DNA from: Pulveribacter suum
GTDB taxonomy: Bacteria > Pseudomonadota > Gammaproteobacteria > Burkholderiales > Burkholderiaceae_C
Assembly (NCBI RefSeq): GCF_003013695.1
Contig: NZ_CP027792.1
Location: 1,012,501-1,076,500, forward strand
Direction: 5' to 3'
Length of the DNA stretch: 64,000 nucleotides
This document shows positions 17,353 through 26,161 of this stretch, piece by piece; within the stretch, counting starts at the first letter, position 1, and each line of letters starts with the position of its first letter. Below the pieces are notes generated by a model. It did no database searches. It was not told the origin of the DNA and saw only the letters and a list, made by a program, of their open reading frames with translations. The position numbers were made by a program, and so were the translations under genes.

Positions 17353-17373
17353 TGTAGGAGGCGCGCGCCTACA
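17353..17373. repeat. TGTAGG...CCTACA palindrome
   Basis: TGTAGG and CCTACA flank a GC core (AGGCGCGCG). Similar TAGGAGGCG hairpins lie at 18452-18467 and 62797-62814. They look like short REP-like elements. Confidence 0.5.
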
Positions 17374-17458
17374 GCGCTGGCGTGGTCAATGCGGCTTCAA
17401 TGGAGTGTGCTGCGGCCCGCCGGGCTGTCCAGTCCCCTGCAACCACGAAAGAGTCACC

Positions 17459-18067
17459 ATGCCCAAACCACGCTATGACCAAGCCCAGCTCAAGGACCTG
17501 CTGCTGCAGATGATGGAAACCGAGCTCGGTGGCGAGCAGGTCTATCGCGCCGCCATCGAATGCGCCATCAACGAGGACCTGCGCAAGGAGTTCGAGGAAT
17601 ACCTGCAAGAAACGCTGACGCACCAGAACGTGGTGCGCAGCACCTGCGAAGCCCTGGGGCTCGACCCCGATGAGGAAACGCCCTCACGCGCCGTCGTCCG
17701 GCACATCGGCCAGTCCCTGGTCAAGGCCATCGCCCTGGCCGTGCAGGGCGGCGACCCGGCGGCCGCACAGCTGGTCGCCTGCGAATGCGTGGTGCATGCC
17801 GAAACCAAGGACCACGCCAACTGGGAGCTGCTGGGCAAGGTGGCCGAGGTGGCCACCGGCGATGTGGGCCGCGCCCTGAAGGCGGCGCACGAAGCCGTGG
17901 AAAAGGACGAGGACCACCACCTCTACCACTCCACGGGCTGGTGCCGCGAGCTGTGGATCGAGAGCCTGGGCATGCCGGCGGTGCTGCCGCCTCCTGAGGA
18001 GGTCAAGCAGGTGGAGACGGCCATCGGCGCCTCGCGTGCCGAGCAGCAGCGGGGCAAGATGCTGTGA
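17459..18067 (+). CDS. Ferritin-like domain protein
   Basis: The product has 202 residues, almost entirely helical. Acidic and His residues are spaced as in ferritin-like helices: METELGGEQVY, LQETLTHQNVV, VVHAETKDHANWELL and VEKDEDHHLYH. A di-iron or other metal site is therefore plausible, but the ExxH pattern is not exact. The C-terminus is charged and has no membrane segment. The ATG at 17459 follows GAAAGAG. The gene stands alone, convergent with the small Gln-rich gene. The specific function is unknown. Confidence 0.7.
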   Translation: MPKPRYDQAQLKDLLLQMMETELGGEQVYRAAIECAINEDLRKEFEEYLQETLTHQNVVRSTCEALGLDPDEETPSRAVVRHIGQSLVKAIALAVQGGDPAAAQLVACECVVHAETKDHANWELLGKVAEVATGDVGRALKAAHEAVEKDEDHHLYHSTGWCRELWIESLGMPAVLPPPEEVKQVETAIGASRAEQQRGKML

Positions 18068-18134
18068 CGGGCCGGCGGCCCATGGCCGCCTGACGCGTTC
18101 AACGCCCCATCGGCGCGCTGCCCCCGCCACCATG

Positions 18135-18159
18135 AAAAAAGCCCGCTTCAAGCGGGCTT
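18135..18159 (-). terminator. Terminator of the Gln/Ser/Asn-rich small gene
   Basis: AAGCCCGCT (18139-18147) and AGCGGGCTT (18151-18159) form a hairpin with a TCA loop. The adjacent A-run (18135-18140) is a T-run on the minus strand. It lies 18 bases beyond the minus-strand stop at 18178. Confidence 0.75.
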
Positions 18160-18177
18160 CGTTGCGATGGCGGCTCA

Positions 18178-18366
18178 TTACTTGGTCTGGTTGTGGCCCT
18201 GGCTGCGCTGGCTGTTGCTGTCCTGGGCGGACTGCTTGACGGCCTGGTTGCCCTGCTGGCCCTGGCTGGCACTCTGGCTGTTCTGGCCGGCCGCCTGCTG
18301 GGGCTGCTGCTGCTGGCTCTTGGCCTGGCTTTGGTTGTGATTCTGGCTCGACTGGTTCTGTGTCAT
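18178..18366 (-). CDS. Low-complexity Gln/Ser/Asn-rich small protein (unknown)
   Basis: The product has 62 residues beginning MTQNQSSQNHNQSQAK. About two thirds of the residues are Gln, Ser or Asn, with no hydrophobic stretch, so the protein should be soluble and disordered. An AGGAGT ribosome binding site precedes the ATG at 18366, and a good terminator follows, which argues that this is a real gene. The composition resembles prion-like low-complexity tracts. I know no function; small stress-related disordered proteins are one possibility. Confidence 0.6.
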   Translation of the reverse strand: MTQNQSSQNHNQSQAKSQQQQPQQAAGQNSQSASQGQQGNQAVKQSAQDSNSQRSQGHNQTK

Positions 18367-18451
18367 GGTGGACTCCTGAGTTGCCGCAGGCGAAAGTGCC
18401 TGCAGGTCTTGCATTGAAGGCCGATGGACATGGCAGCCGTGCCGGAGCGTT

Positions 18452-18467
18452 CCTACGAGGCGGTAGG
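18452..18467. repeat. CCTAC-GAGGCG-GTAGG hairpin
   Basis: A short perfect palindrome with the same GTAGGAG motif as the elements near 17353 and 62797. Confidence 0.45.
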
Positions 18468-18486
18468 AGCAGCGCGGCAGAAATGG

Positions 18487-18508
18487 AAAAGCCCGCTCGG
18501 CGGCGGGC
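18487..18508 (-). terminator. Terminator after tRNA-Arg
   Basis: GCCCGC (18491-18496) pairs with GCGGGC (18503-18508). The neighbouring AAAA gives a T-run on the minus strand, 26 bases after the tRNA 3' end. Confidence 0.7.
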
Positions 18509-18533
18509 TCGCGGGACGGGGGCAGGGCATCCC

Positions 18534-18608
18534 TGGTCCCTCCGACAGGAATCGAACCTGTATCTGGCGCTTAGGAGGCGCCCGTTCTATCCATTGAACT
18601 ACGGAGAG
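18534..18608 (-). tRNA. tRNA-Arg (anticodon CCU), CCA encoded
   Basis: On the minus strand the acceptor stem CTCTCCG pairs with CGGAGGG, and the D-arm begins TAGTTCAATGG. The anticodon stem-loop is GGGCGCCTCCTAAGCGCC with anticodon CCT, and the T-arm is ACAGG-TTCGATT-CCTGT. The discriminator A and CCA are encoded. It reads AGG codons, rare in this GC-rich genome. tRNA-Arg(CCU) genes are frequent integration sites for mobile elements, but nothing element-like flanks this one. Confidence 0.95.
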
Positions 18609-18680
18609 CGGCAAAGCCGGCGATTGTAAGCGGCGCGCAAAGGCTCTGGGCTCTGCCTCGGCTGCCGCCGGTAGCTACGC

Positions 18681-18729
18681 TTTTGATAGCTGCCAGCGCT
18701 GGATGGACAAGCGCTGGAGGCCGTTTTGG
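18681..18729 (+). repeat. Family repeat copy, forward, near-consensus
   Basis: TTTTGATAGCTGCCAGCGCT and ACAAGCGCTGGAGGCCGTTT are both present; this is one of the best-conserved copies. It abuts the tamB stop codon region. Confidence 0.9.
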
Positions 18730-18736
18730 CTTCGCA

Positions 18737-21700
18737 TCAGTCGTAGCGCACCGTGTAGATCAGGTCCACCGCGCTTTGCTGGCCGGTCTGGCCGCGCAGG
18801 GTCAGGCGCTTGGACAGGTCGTAGAAGATGAACAAAGTGCCCAGCACGCCCGACAGGCTGCGCTCGTAGGTCACGTACAGGTCGCGCGACAGGCGCTTGC
18901 CGAAGGTCAGCGCGGCGCTGCTGGCGGCCTCGCCCTGGCCGGGGCCCTTGAAGCCGATCTCGTCCAGCCCGATGCGCTGGGCAATGCCGCCGCCGCTCTT
19001 GTCGCCGCCGCCGCTGAGGAAAGCCAGCGCCGCCTGCTGCAACAGCGCCGCCTCGGCCCCGCCGGCCGCGGCGCTGCGGCCCAGCACCACCCAGGACAGC
19101 TTTTCCGCATCCGGCAGCTCGGGCTCGGAGTACAGCCGCACGCGCGGCGCGCGGGCAGAGCCGGTGACCTGCACGCCGGCGCGTACGGCGATGTTGGGGC
19201 GCAGGGCCAGCACGTCCAGCGCCGGGTTGTCGTAGGGGCCGTTGAAACGCAGCAGGCCGCTTTCCACGTCCAGCGCCTGGCCCCAGGCGCGGTAGCGGCC
19301 CTGGTCGGTGCGCACCTCGCCGGTCACGCGCGGCGCGCCGGCGGTGGCGGCGCTGGCGCGGATGTCCAGGCGCCCGGTCAGCCGCGTGGTGATGCCGTGG
19401 CCCTGCAGGGCGAAGTCGTCGCCCAGGTCCAGGGTGAGGGCGATGTCGGGCGTGCGTGCGGCCTGCACGCTGCCCTGCTCGCGGGCCTGGGTGGCGCGGG
19501 CGGCCTTTTGCGCCTTTTCGGCGGCCGCGCGGTCCAGCGCGGCCGAGCGCACGACCACGTCGTCGCCCAGCGTGGGCGCGCCCGCCTCGGGCAGGATGAT
19601 GGTGGCGCGGTCGGCCACCAGGTTGCCGCGCAGCGTGAGCTGGCCGTCCGCCAGCTGCGCGCGCACGTCGCCCGAGACGCTGGCCTGCCGGTCGGCGCGG
19701 GTCAGCACCTGCAGCGCGCGGGCCTGGGCGCGCAGGTCCATGCGGATGCCCGAGGCGCCGGGCTTGCCGGCGGCCATGTCGGCCCAGGACAGCGTGCCGC
19801 TGCCGCTGAGGGTGCCGCCGTCGGCCGGGGCCGCCGTGCGGTTGCCGCTGAAGCCGGCGATGCGCGCGCGGCTGCCGTGCCCGCCCTTGAGGTGCAGCTC
19901 GGTGACAACCAGCTGCTCGCCCTGCAGCGTGGCGCGCAGGCGCCCCTCCTGCAGGTCCACGCCGTCCAGCAGCGAGCGCACGGCAAAGCGGTCGGCGGCC
20001 AGCTGGCCGCTCCAGCGCGGTGCGGCGCGGCTGCCCGACAGGCGCGCGTCGGCCGACAGCGTGCCATGCACGCGCCAGCCCGGCGGGGCCAGCAGCGACC
20101 ACACGCCGACCTCGGGCAGCTCGGCGCGCACGGTGGCGGCCAGCGGCGCGTCCTCGGGCCACAGCCAGCCGCCCTCGGCACTGCGCGCCAGCTGCGTGCT
20201 GCCCTCGGCCTGCACGCGGCCGGCGCGTTCGCTGTCCCAGGCGAGGCGGGCGCGCAGCGCCTGGCCGTCGGCGGTCAGCTCCAGCGCCAGCTCGCGCAGG
20301 CCGGCGGCCGTGGTGCCGCTGCTGCTGGTCTGCGGCCGGCCTTCGCCCTGGCCTTCGCCGCTGCTGCGCACCACGGTGACGGCCGGCGCGGCCTCGGCCT
20401 CGCCGGTGGCGATGCGCAGTTCGCCGCCCGTGCGGCGCACGCTGGCCTGGGCGCGCAGTCCGGCGGGGGTGGCGGCCACGTCCCAGCGGCCAGCCAGCGT
20501 CAGGTCGCCCGACAGGCCCAGGCGCGCCAGGGCGCCCTGGCCATCGGTCTTGAAGGCATCGGCCCAGGCCAGCGGCACGCCCTGCAGCTCGCCCTGACTG
20601 GTCAGCTCCAGGCCGCCCTGGGCGTCCTGGGCGTAGCGCAGGGGCTGCCAGCGCAGCGTGGCCTGGCCCGGCTGCTGGCCGGACAGGCGGGCGCTGCCGG
20701 CCCCGGCCTGCACGGCCAGGCGCGGGGACTGCTGCACGGCCACGGTGACGGGCTCGTCCAGGCGCACCGTCCAGGGGCCGGGCTGGCCCTTGGCGCTGGC
20801 CTGCACGCGCAGCTCGTCCAGCTGCGCCTGCCACTGCCCGGCGCCGCGGCTGCCGCCACTGGCGCGCAGGTGCACTTCGGCCTGTTGCTCGGCGCCCTGT
20901 CGCACCTGGCCGTCCAGCGCCAAGGTCAGGCTGGGCAGGCTGCCGCGCAGCGCGGCGCTGGTGCGCAGCACCTCGACGGCCAGCGCGCCGGCGCCGCCGC
21001 TGCCCGGTTGCGCGGCGCGCGTGAGCTGCAGGCGCGGCGCCTGCAGCTGCGCCTGCAGCGTGAAGTCGCCCGCCCGCTCGGCGGGTTGCCGGGGCGCGGC
21101 CAGCAGGCCGGCGGCCTGCAGCTGCTGCTGCGCGGCCTGCCAGCCGCCGCGCCACTGGGCATCCAGGCTGGCGTTGCCGTCCAGGGCGAAGCCGCCCAGG
21201 TCCACGGGCAGGCCGGCCAGCCAGGCCTGGGCACGCGCGGCATCGGCCACGCGCAGCGCCAGCGTGCCGCTGCCGCTGGCCGGGGCCATCTGGCCGTCTA
21301 CCCGCGCCGTGGCGCCGGGCAGCTCGGCCTGCAGGCGCCCGCGCGCGGCCAGCGCCTGGGTGTCGATGTGCAGCTGCTGGCCGCGCAGCTGCGCGCCCTG
21401 GGCCTGCACCAGCAGCTCGGGCAGCTCCAGCAGGTGGCCCTGCCAGGTGCCCTGGGCGGACAGGCGTTGCAGCAGCAGGGCCGGCGGCGCGCCCTTGGCC
21501 GGCCCGCGGCGCAGCGCGCGCGGCGCGCTGGCGCGCAGGTCCGCGGCAAAGCGCACGGCCGCGTCGCCCTGGGCGCTGCCGCTGGCGCTGGCGCTGCCCG
21601 ACAGCGGGGCCGGGGCGAAGCGGGTGTGCAGCTCGGCGGGGTTCACGCTTTGCACGCGGGCCTGGCCCTGCAGGGCGCCGCTGCCCGGCGTGAAGCTGCC

Positions 21701-22858
21701 CTGGGCACTGATGCTGCCGCCCCCGGCGCGCAGCTCGGCGCCGGGCACCGTCCAGGTGCTGCCGTCGAACAGGGCCTGGCCTTGCAGCGCCTGCACGGGC
21801 AGGTGCTGCGTGTCCCAGGGGCCAGGCTGGTCGTTGGCCAGGTCGGCGCCGATGCGCCAGCCGCCGCCCTCCAGCGGCTGCACGCTGGCCTTGCCGCCCA
21901 GGCGGGTGATGGGCGCCTGCGGCCACAGCAGCGCCAGGTCCACGGCCTGCAGCGCGGCGTCGGCCTGCTGCAGGGGCTGGGCGGCCCAGGGGGCGATGCG
22001 GGCCTGCACGTCGGCGTGCAGGGGCGCGTCGCTGCCGGGCTCTTGCGGGCCGCCGCGCAGCTGGGCGGTGGCGTTCAGCAGCGCCTCGCGTCCGGCCAGG
22101 GTGCCGCTGATGCGGGCGCTGGCCTGGGCGTGCAGGGTTTCGTCGCTGCCGGGCACGGCGGTGCGCACGGTGCCGCTGGCGCTGGCCTCCAGCGCCATGG
22201 GCGCGTGCGCGTCCAGCGTGGCCTGCAGCGCGTAGCGGCCCTGGGCGACGGCGACGTGGTCCACGGTCAGCTGGTGCTGCTGGCCGTCGTAGCGGTAGCG
22301 GCCCGTCAGGTCATCGACCACCACCGGTTGGGCCGGCTCGCCCCGGCCGGCCCAGACCAGGTGGTCCACGCGAAAGGGTACGTCCACCTGCAGCGGCAGC
22401 ACCAGCTGCTGCAGCGGCTCGGGCGGGCCGTCGCTCTCCTGGGGCTCGCCGCGCTGGGTGAGGATGACGCTGGCCGCATGCACCTCGCCCAGCTTGAGCT
22501 GGCGCGACAGCAGCGGCGCGAGCTGCCAGCCGATGTCGGCGTCCTGCACCTCCACGGCCAGGGTGTCGCTTTGCCAGCGCAGCCAGCCGATGTGGCCGCC
22601 GGTGCGCAGCGAGCCGGTCACGTCCTTCATCTGCAGCTGCTGGCCGGCGGGCAGGTAGGACGAGGCGCGCGACAGCGCCGCGGCCAGCGAGGTGCTGCGG
22701 CCCGACCACCACCACGCCAGCGCAGCCAGCGCCAGCAGCAGCACCACCAGCAGCGCCAGGGCCCGGCGCACCCAGCGCCAGCGGCTCTTGCGCGGCGGCG
22801 CAGGCTGGGGGGCCACGGCGGCGGCGTAGGGGTCGGAGGACTGGGGGTGCGTGGGCAT
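18737..22858 (-). CDS. tamB: Translocation and assembly module inner-membrane protein TamB
   Basis: The product has 1373 residues. One N-terminal transmembrane anchor (ALALLVVLLLALAALAWWWSG, near 33-53) is followed by a very long beta-rich periplasmic region, as in the AsmA/TamB family. The C-terminal DUF490 domain ends with VLGTLFIFYDLSKRLTLRGQ and VDLIYTVRYD. TamB spans the periplasm, works with TamA in outer-membrane protein assembly and is implicated in phospholipid transport. tamA lies directly upstream, 114 bases away, with repeat sequences in the gap. The length is typical for the family. Confidence 0.95.
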   Translation of the reverse strand: MPTHPQSSDPYAAAVAPQPAPPRKSRWRWVRRALALLVVLLLALAALAWWWSGRSTSLAAALSRASSYLPAGQQLQMKDVTGSLRTGGHIGWLRWQSDTLAVEVQDADIGWQLAPLLSRQLKLGEVHAASVILTQRGEPQESDGPPEPLQQLVLPLQVDVPFRVDHLVWAGRGEPAQPVVVDDLTGRYRYDGQQHQLTVDHVAVAQGRYALQATLDAHAPMALEASASGTVRTAVPGSDETLHAQASARISGTLAGREALLNATAQLRGGPQEPGSDAPLHADVQARIAPWAAQPLQQADAALQAVDLALLWPQAPITRLGGKASVQPLEGGGWRIGADLANDQPGPWDTQHLPVQALQGQALFDGSTWTVPGAELRAGGGSISAQGSFTPGSGALQGQARVQSVNPAELHTRFAPAPLSGSASASGSAQGDAAVRFAADLRASAPRALRRGPAKGAPPALLLQRLSAQGTWQGHLLELPELLVQAQGAQLRGQQLHIDTQALAARGRLQAELPGATARVDGQMAPASGSGTLALRVADAARAQAWLAGLPVDLGGFALDGNASLDAQWRGGWQAAQQQLQAAGLLAAPRQPAERAGDFTLQAQLQAPRLQLTRAAQPGSGGAGALAVEVLRTSAALRGSLPSLTLALDGQVRQGAEQQAEVHLRASGGSRGAGQWQAQLDELRVQASAKGQPGPWTVRLDEPVTVAVQQSPRLAVQAGAGSARLSGQQPGQATLRWQPLRYAQDAQGGLELTSQGELQGVPLAWADAFKTDGQGALARLGLSGDLTLAGRWDVAATPAGLRAQASVRRTGGELRIATGEAEAAPAVTVVRSSGEGQGEGRPQTSSSGTTAAGLRELALELTADGQALRARLAWDSERAGRVQAEGSTQLARSAEGGWLWPEDAPLAATVRAELPEVGVWSLLAPPGWRVHGTLSADARLSGSRAAPRWSGQLAADRFAVRSLLDGVDLQEGRLRATLQGEQLVVTELHLKGGHGSRARIAGFSGNRTAAPADGGTLSGSGTLSWADMAAGKPGASGIRMDLRAQARALQVLTRADRQASVSGDVRAQLADGQLTLRGNLVADRATIILPEAGAPTLGDDVVVRSAALDRAAAEKAQKAARATQAREQGSVQAARTPDIALTLDLGDDFALQGHGITTRLTGRLDIRASAATAGAPRVTGEVRTDQGRYRAWGQALDVESGLLRFNGPYDNPALDVLALRPNIAVRAGVQVTGSARAPRVRLYSEPELPDAEKLSWVVLGRSAAAGGAEAALLQQAALAFLSGGGDKSGGGIAQRIGLDEIGFKGPGQGEAASSAALTFGKRLSRDLYVTYERSLSGVLGTLFIFYDLSKRLTLRGQTGQQSAVDLIYTVRYD

Positions 22859-22866
22859 GGAGACTT

Positions 22867-22970
22867 AAAAACAGGAGCTGCTGGCGCTTGGTGGGTGCGG
22901 GTTTTGGGGCTTAAAGTGGGTTAATTTGGCGTGTATCAAGCGCGAGCAGCTATGCAAAACATAGCGGCAG
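22867..22970. repeat. Two partial family repeats between tamA and tamB
   Basis: A forward copy (22867-22915: GGAGCTGCTGGCGCTTG, diverged right half) is followed by a partial reverse copy (22933-22970: CAAGCGCGAGCAGCTATGC). They fill the tamA-tamB gap. Confidence 0.6.
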
Positions 22971-22972
22971 CC

Positions 22973-24946
22973 TCAGAACGTGAAGCCCAGGCGCAGGTGC
23001 AGGCGCACCTGCTTGTCTTGCACGCCATAGGCCAAGTCTGCCTGCAGCGGGCCCACGGGGCTGCGCCAGCGCAGGCCGGCTCCCACGCCCACGCGGGCGC
23101 GCATCTCGCCCAGGCGGTCGGCCACCGCGCCCACGTCGATGAAGGTGGCGCTCTCGAAATCCGAGCGGTTGCCGCGCACGGTGAGGGGGCGCTGCCACTC
23201 CACGCTGCCCACGGCCAGGTAGCGGCCGCCGTAGAGCGTGTCGTTTTCGGTGCGCGCGCCGATGCGCCGCCAGCCGTAGCCGCGCACGGTGGTGTCGCCG
23301 CCGGTCAGGAACATCTGCGTGACGGGAATCGGCGCGTCCTGGCGCGCCAGCACGGCGCCGGCCTCGGCGCGCAGCGCCAGGCGGCTTTCGCGGCGGATGC
23401 CTTCGCCCAGGTCCACCCGGCCCATGGGGCGAAAGCCCTGCCAGCGCACGTAGGCGCGCGTGAACGGCCGGCGCACCGGGTGCAGCGTGGTGCCCACGCC
23501 CAGCTCGGCGCCCACGCCCCAGCCGCGCGTGGGATTGCTGTTGTCGTTGAAGTAGCGCCCTGTCCAGCCGTAGTTGACGGTGAGCGCGCTGCTGGACGGC
23601 GGAGCTTCCTCGCCCTGGCTCTTGGCCGTGTCCAGCTGCAGGAAGTAGCTGCGGTCGATGTGGTCGGCGCTCTTGGTGCGCCCGCCGCGCAGGCGGCTGC
23701 TGTTGACCTCGTAGTCGCCCGTGGTCTCGCGCTGCAGCTGCAGGCCGCTGAACCAGCGCCAGCCGTCGTCGCCGGGCAGGGCCGTCCAGTCGGTGGACAA
23801 CAGCTTGTGCTTGGTGTCCAGCTCGATCTTGGACAGCGCCCGCCAGCCAATGCCGGGCAGCCGGTTGTGGGTGTGGTCCAGCGACAGGCGCGGGCCGCTG
23901 TCGGTGGACAGGCCCACGCCGAAGACGGCCTTTTGCAGCGGCGCCTCGCGCACCTGAGCCGTCACGGGCGCCGCGGCGGCGGGCGCTGCGGGGTCGATGG
24001 CGTCGGTGTCCAGCGCCAGGAAGACCGCGTCGTAGTAGCCGCTGCTGGCCAGGCGCTGCTGCGCGTCCAGCAGGCTTTGCTCGCTGTAGGGCGCGCCGGT
24101 GGGCAGCCGGGCGATGCGCCGCGCGCCTTCGGGGTCGTAGCGCTCGCTGCCCTTGATCTGCAGCGCGCCGAAGCGGATGTCCGGCCCCGGCGCGTAGTGC
24201 ACCTGCAGCGCTGCCTCGGCGCGGTCGGCGTCCACCTCGGCGCGGCTTTTGTCCACGCGGGCCAGGGCGTAGCGGCGCGACTGCAGCTGGCGCAGGCCCT
24301 GCGACTTGGCATCGTCCCAGTCGCGCTGGGTGAAAGGCGCACCCGGCTGCAGGCCAAAGCCGCGCTGCAGCCGCGCCTGGCGGCGCGCCAGGTCCGGCGC
24401 GTCAGGGCGATCCGGCGCGTCGCTGCCGCCCACTTCGATGGCCGTGCTGGCAATGTGCGTGCGCTGGCCCGGCGTGACGCTGACGGTGATGGTGCGCAGC
24501 GGCGTGTCGCGCCTCGCACCGGCGCCGGGCGCGGGGTTGTCGTGCAAGGCGATGGCGATCTCGGGGCTGAAGTAGCCCAGCGTGGCCAGCAGCTGGCGCA
24601 CGTCGGCCTCGGCGGCGCCCAGCAGGCGGCGCAGCTCGGTGTCCTGCAGGTCGGGCAGATGGGCAAAGCGCTGCAGCTGCAGGTAGCGCGACAGGTATTC
24701 GCGCACCTTGTCGTCGTCCGCCTGCACCTGCAGGGCAAAGGCGTCGGGGCCGCTGCGCTCGGGCGCGTCAGAGGCGATGGCGCCGTGGCGTTCGTCGGGC
24801 GCCTGCTCGCCGCGCTCGCCGCGCAGCAGGCTGCAGCCGGGCAGGGCGCTGGACAGGGTCAGCACCAACAGCAGCGCCGACCATCGGGCCGGCGCGCGCT
24901 GAAGGGAACGGGGCAGGCGGGGCAAGGGGCGGTGGTTCGTCGGCAC
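22973..24946 (-). CDS. tamA: Translocation and assembly module outer-membrane protein TamA
   Basis: The product has 657 residues of the Omp85/BamA superfamily. After the N-terminal export signal come about three POTRA domains (roughly 70-350), then a 16-strand barrel that ends with an outer-membrane signature in LRLHLRLGFTF (terminal Phe). Motifs such as LFLTGGDTTVRGYGWRRIG match the conserved barrel loop. The start is GTG, 6 bases after the VWA gene. The export signal ends LSSALPGCSLLRG, which looks partly like a lipobox, so lipidation is possible. TamA with TamB helps insert certain outer-membrane proteins. Confidence 0.93.
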   Translation of the reverse strand: MPTNHRPLPRLPRSLQRAPARWSALLLVLTLSSALPGCSLLRGERGEQAPDERHGAIASDAPERSGPDAFALQVQADDDKVREYLSRYLQLQRFAHLPDLQDTELRRLLGAAEADVRQLLATLGYFSPEIAIALHDNPAPGAGARRDTPLRTITVSVTPGQRTHIASTAIEVGGSDAPDRPDAPDLARRQARLQRGFGLQPGAPFTQRDWDDAKSQGLRQLQSRRYALARVDKSRAEVDADRAEAALQVHYAPGPDIRFGALQIKGSERYDPEGARRIARLPTGAPYSEQSLLDAQQRLASSGYYDAVFLALDTDAIDPAAPAAAAPVTAQVREAPLQKAVFGVGLSTDSGPRLSLDHTHNRLPGIGWRALSKIELDTKHKLLSTDWTALPGDDGWRWFSGLQLQRETTGDYEVNSSRLRGGRTKSADHIDRSYFLQLDTAKSQGEEAPPSSSALTVNYGWTGRYFNDNSNPTRGWGVGAELGVGTTLHPVRRPFTRAYVRWQGFRPMGRVDLGEGIRRESRLALRAEAGAVLARQDAPIPVTQMFLTGGDTTVRGYGWRRIGARTENDTLYGGRYLAVGSVEWQRPLTVRGNRSDFESATFIDVGAVADRLGEMRARVGVGAGLRWRSPVGPLQADLAYGVQDKQVRLHLRLGFTF

Positions 24947-24952
24947 TGCGTT

Positions 24953-26140
24953 CTATTTTGACAAGAGGCGCATGGCCTCCTCCAGCCCTTTGAGCGACAG
25001 GGGGAACATGCGCCCACCCATCAGCTGCTGAATGATGGCGATGCTCTGGCGGTACTGCCACACGCCCTGGGGCTCGGGGTTGATCCAGGCGTATTTCGGG
25101 AAGGCATGGGTGAGGCGCTGCAGCCACTCGGCGCCGGCTTCCTCGTTGTTGTATTCCACGCTGCCGCCGGGCTGCACGATCTCGTAGGGGCTCATGGTCG
25201 CATCGCCCACGAACACCAGCTTGTAGTCCTTGTTGTACTTTCGTATGACGTCCAAGGTCGAAAACTTCTCGGCAAAGCGGCGGCGGTTGTTCTTCCACAT
25301 GAAGTCATAGACGCAGTTGTGGAAGTAATAGAACTCCAGGTGCTTGAACTCGGATTTCACGGCCGAAAAGAGTTCTTCCACCCGCTGCACGTGCTCGTCC
25401 ATGGTGCCGCCCACGTCCATGAGCAGCAGCAGGCGCACGTTGTTGTGCCGCTCGGGCACCATCTTGATGTCCAGCCAGCCGGCGTTGGCGGCGGTGGAGC
25501 GGATGGTGTCCGGCAGGTCCAGCTCCATCTCGCTGCCGGTGCGGGCGAACTTGCGCAGGCGGCGCAGCGCCACCTTGATGTTGCGCGTGCCCAGCTCCTG
25601 GGTGTCGTCGTAGTCGCGGTAGGCGCGCTGCTCCCACACCTTCACGGCGCTCTTGTTGCGTCCGGCGCCACCAATGCGCACGCCCTGCGGGTTGTAGCCA
25701 CCGTGGCCGAAGGGGCTGGTGCCGCCCGTGCCGATCCACTTGCTGCCGCCCTCGTGGCGCTCCTTTTGCTCCTCCAGGCGCTTCTTGAGGGTTTCCATCA
25801 GCTCGTCCCAGCCCATCTTCTCAATGGCGGCCTTTTGCTCGGGCGTGAGCTCGCGCTCGAGCATCTTGCGCAGCCAGTCGGCCGGGATTTCTTTCGTGAT
25901 GTCGGTCAGCAGTTCCACGCCCTTGAAGTAAGCGGCAAAGGCGCGGTCGAACTTGTCGAAGTGCTTTTCGTCCTTGACCAGGGCGGTGCGGGCCAGGTGG
26001 TAGAAGTCCTCCATGCTCCAGGCATCGTTGGAGTTCGGCCCGGCCACGCCGGCGGCGAGGGCTTCGAGCAGCGTGAGAAATTCGCGCACCGACACCGGCA
26101 GCTTGGCCGCGCGCAGGGCATAGAAGAAGTCGATCAGCAT
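24953..26140 (-). CDS. VWA-domain protein, CoxE-like partner of MoxR
   Basis: The product has 395 residues. The N-terminal half resembles CoxE/DUF-type VWA proteins (MLIDFFYALRAAKLPVSVREFLTLLEAL). The C-terminal half contains a von Willebrand A domain, whose metal site reads LLLMDVGGTMDEHV, a DxGxT variant of the usual DxSxS. It has no signal peptide or membrane segment. MoxR ATPases act with VWA proteins in metal insertion or protein maturation. A MoxR gene lies three genes upstream in the same operon, and tamA starts 6 bases downstream. Confidence 0.88.
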   Translation of the reverse strand: MLIDFFYALRAAKLPVSVREFLTLLEALAAGVAGPNSNDAWSMEDFYHLARTALVKDEKHFDKFDRAFAAYFKGVELLTDITKEIPADWLRKMLERELTPEQKAAIEKMGWDELMETLKKRLEEQKERHEGGSKWIGTGGTSPFGHGGYNPQGVRIGGAGRNKSAVKVWEQRAYRDYDDTQELGTRNIKVALRRLRKFARTGSEMELDLPDTIRSTAANAGWLDIKMVPERHNNVRLLLLMDVGGTMDEHVQRVEELFSAVKSEFKHLEFYYFHNCVYDFMWKNNRRRFAEKFSTLDVIRKYNKDYKLVFVGDATMSPYEIVQPGGSVEYNNEEAGAEWLQRLTHAFPKYAWINPEPQGVWQYRQSIAIIQQLMGGRMFPLSLKGLEEAMRLLSK

Positions 26141-26161
26141 GAAAAATGCCGCCAGCGCCCG

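Noticed and set aside
18534-18736. Integration site at the tRNA-Arg gene
   Set aside because: No integrase, direct repeat or change in composition was seen around it.
18675-21926. 1083-residue minus-strand frame overlapping tamB
   Set aside because: It is a shifted frame inside tamB with a composition biased to Ala, Gly and Arg and no domain.
22925-22938. FNR-like TTGGC-GTGT-ATCAA before tamB
   Set aside because: Two mismatches in the left half and a position inside a repeat; no reason for FNR control of tamB.
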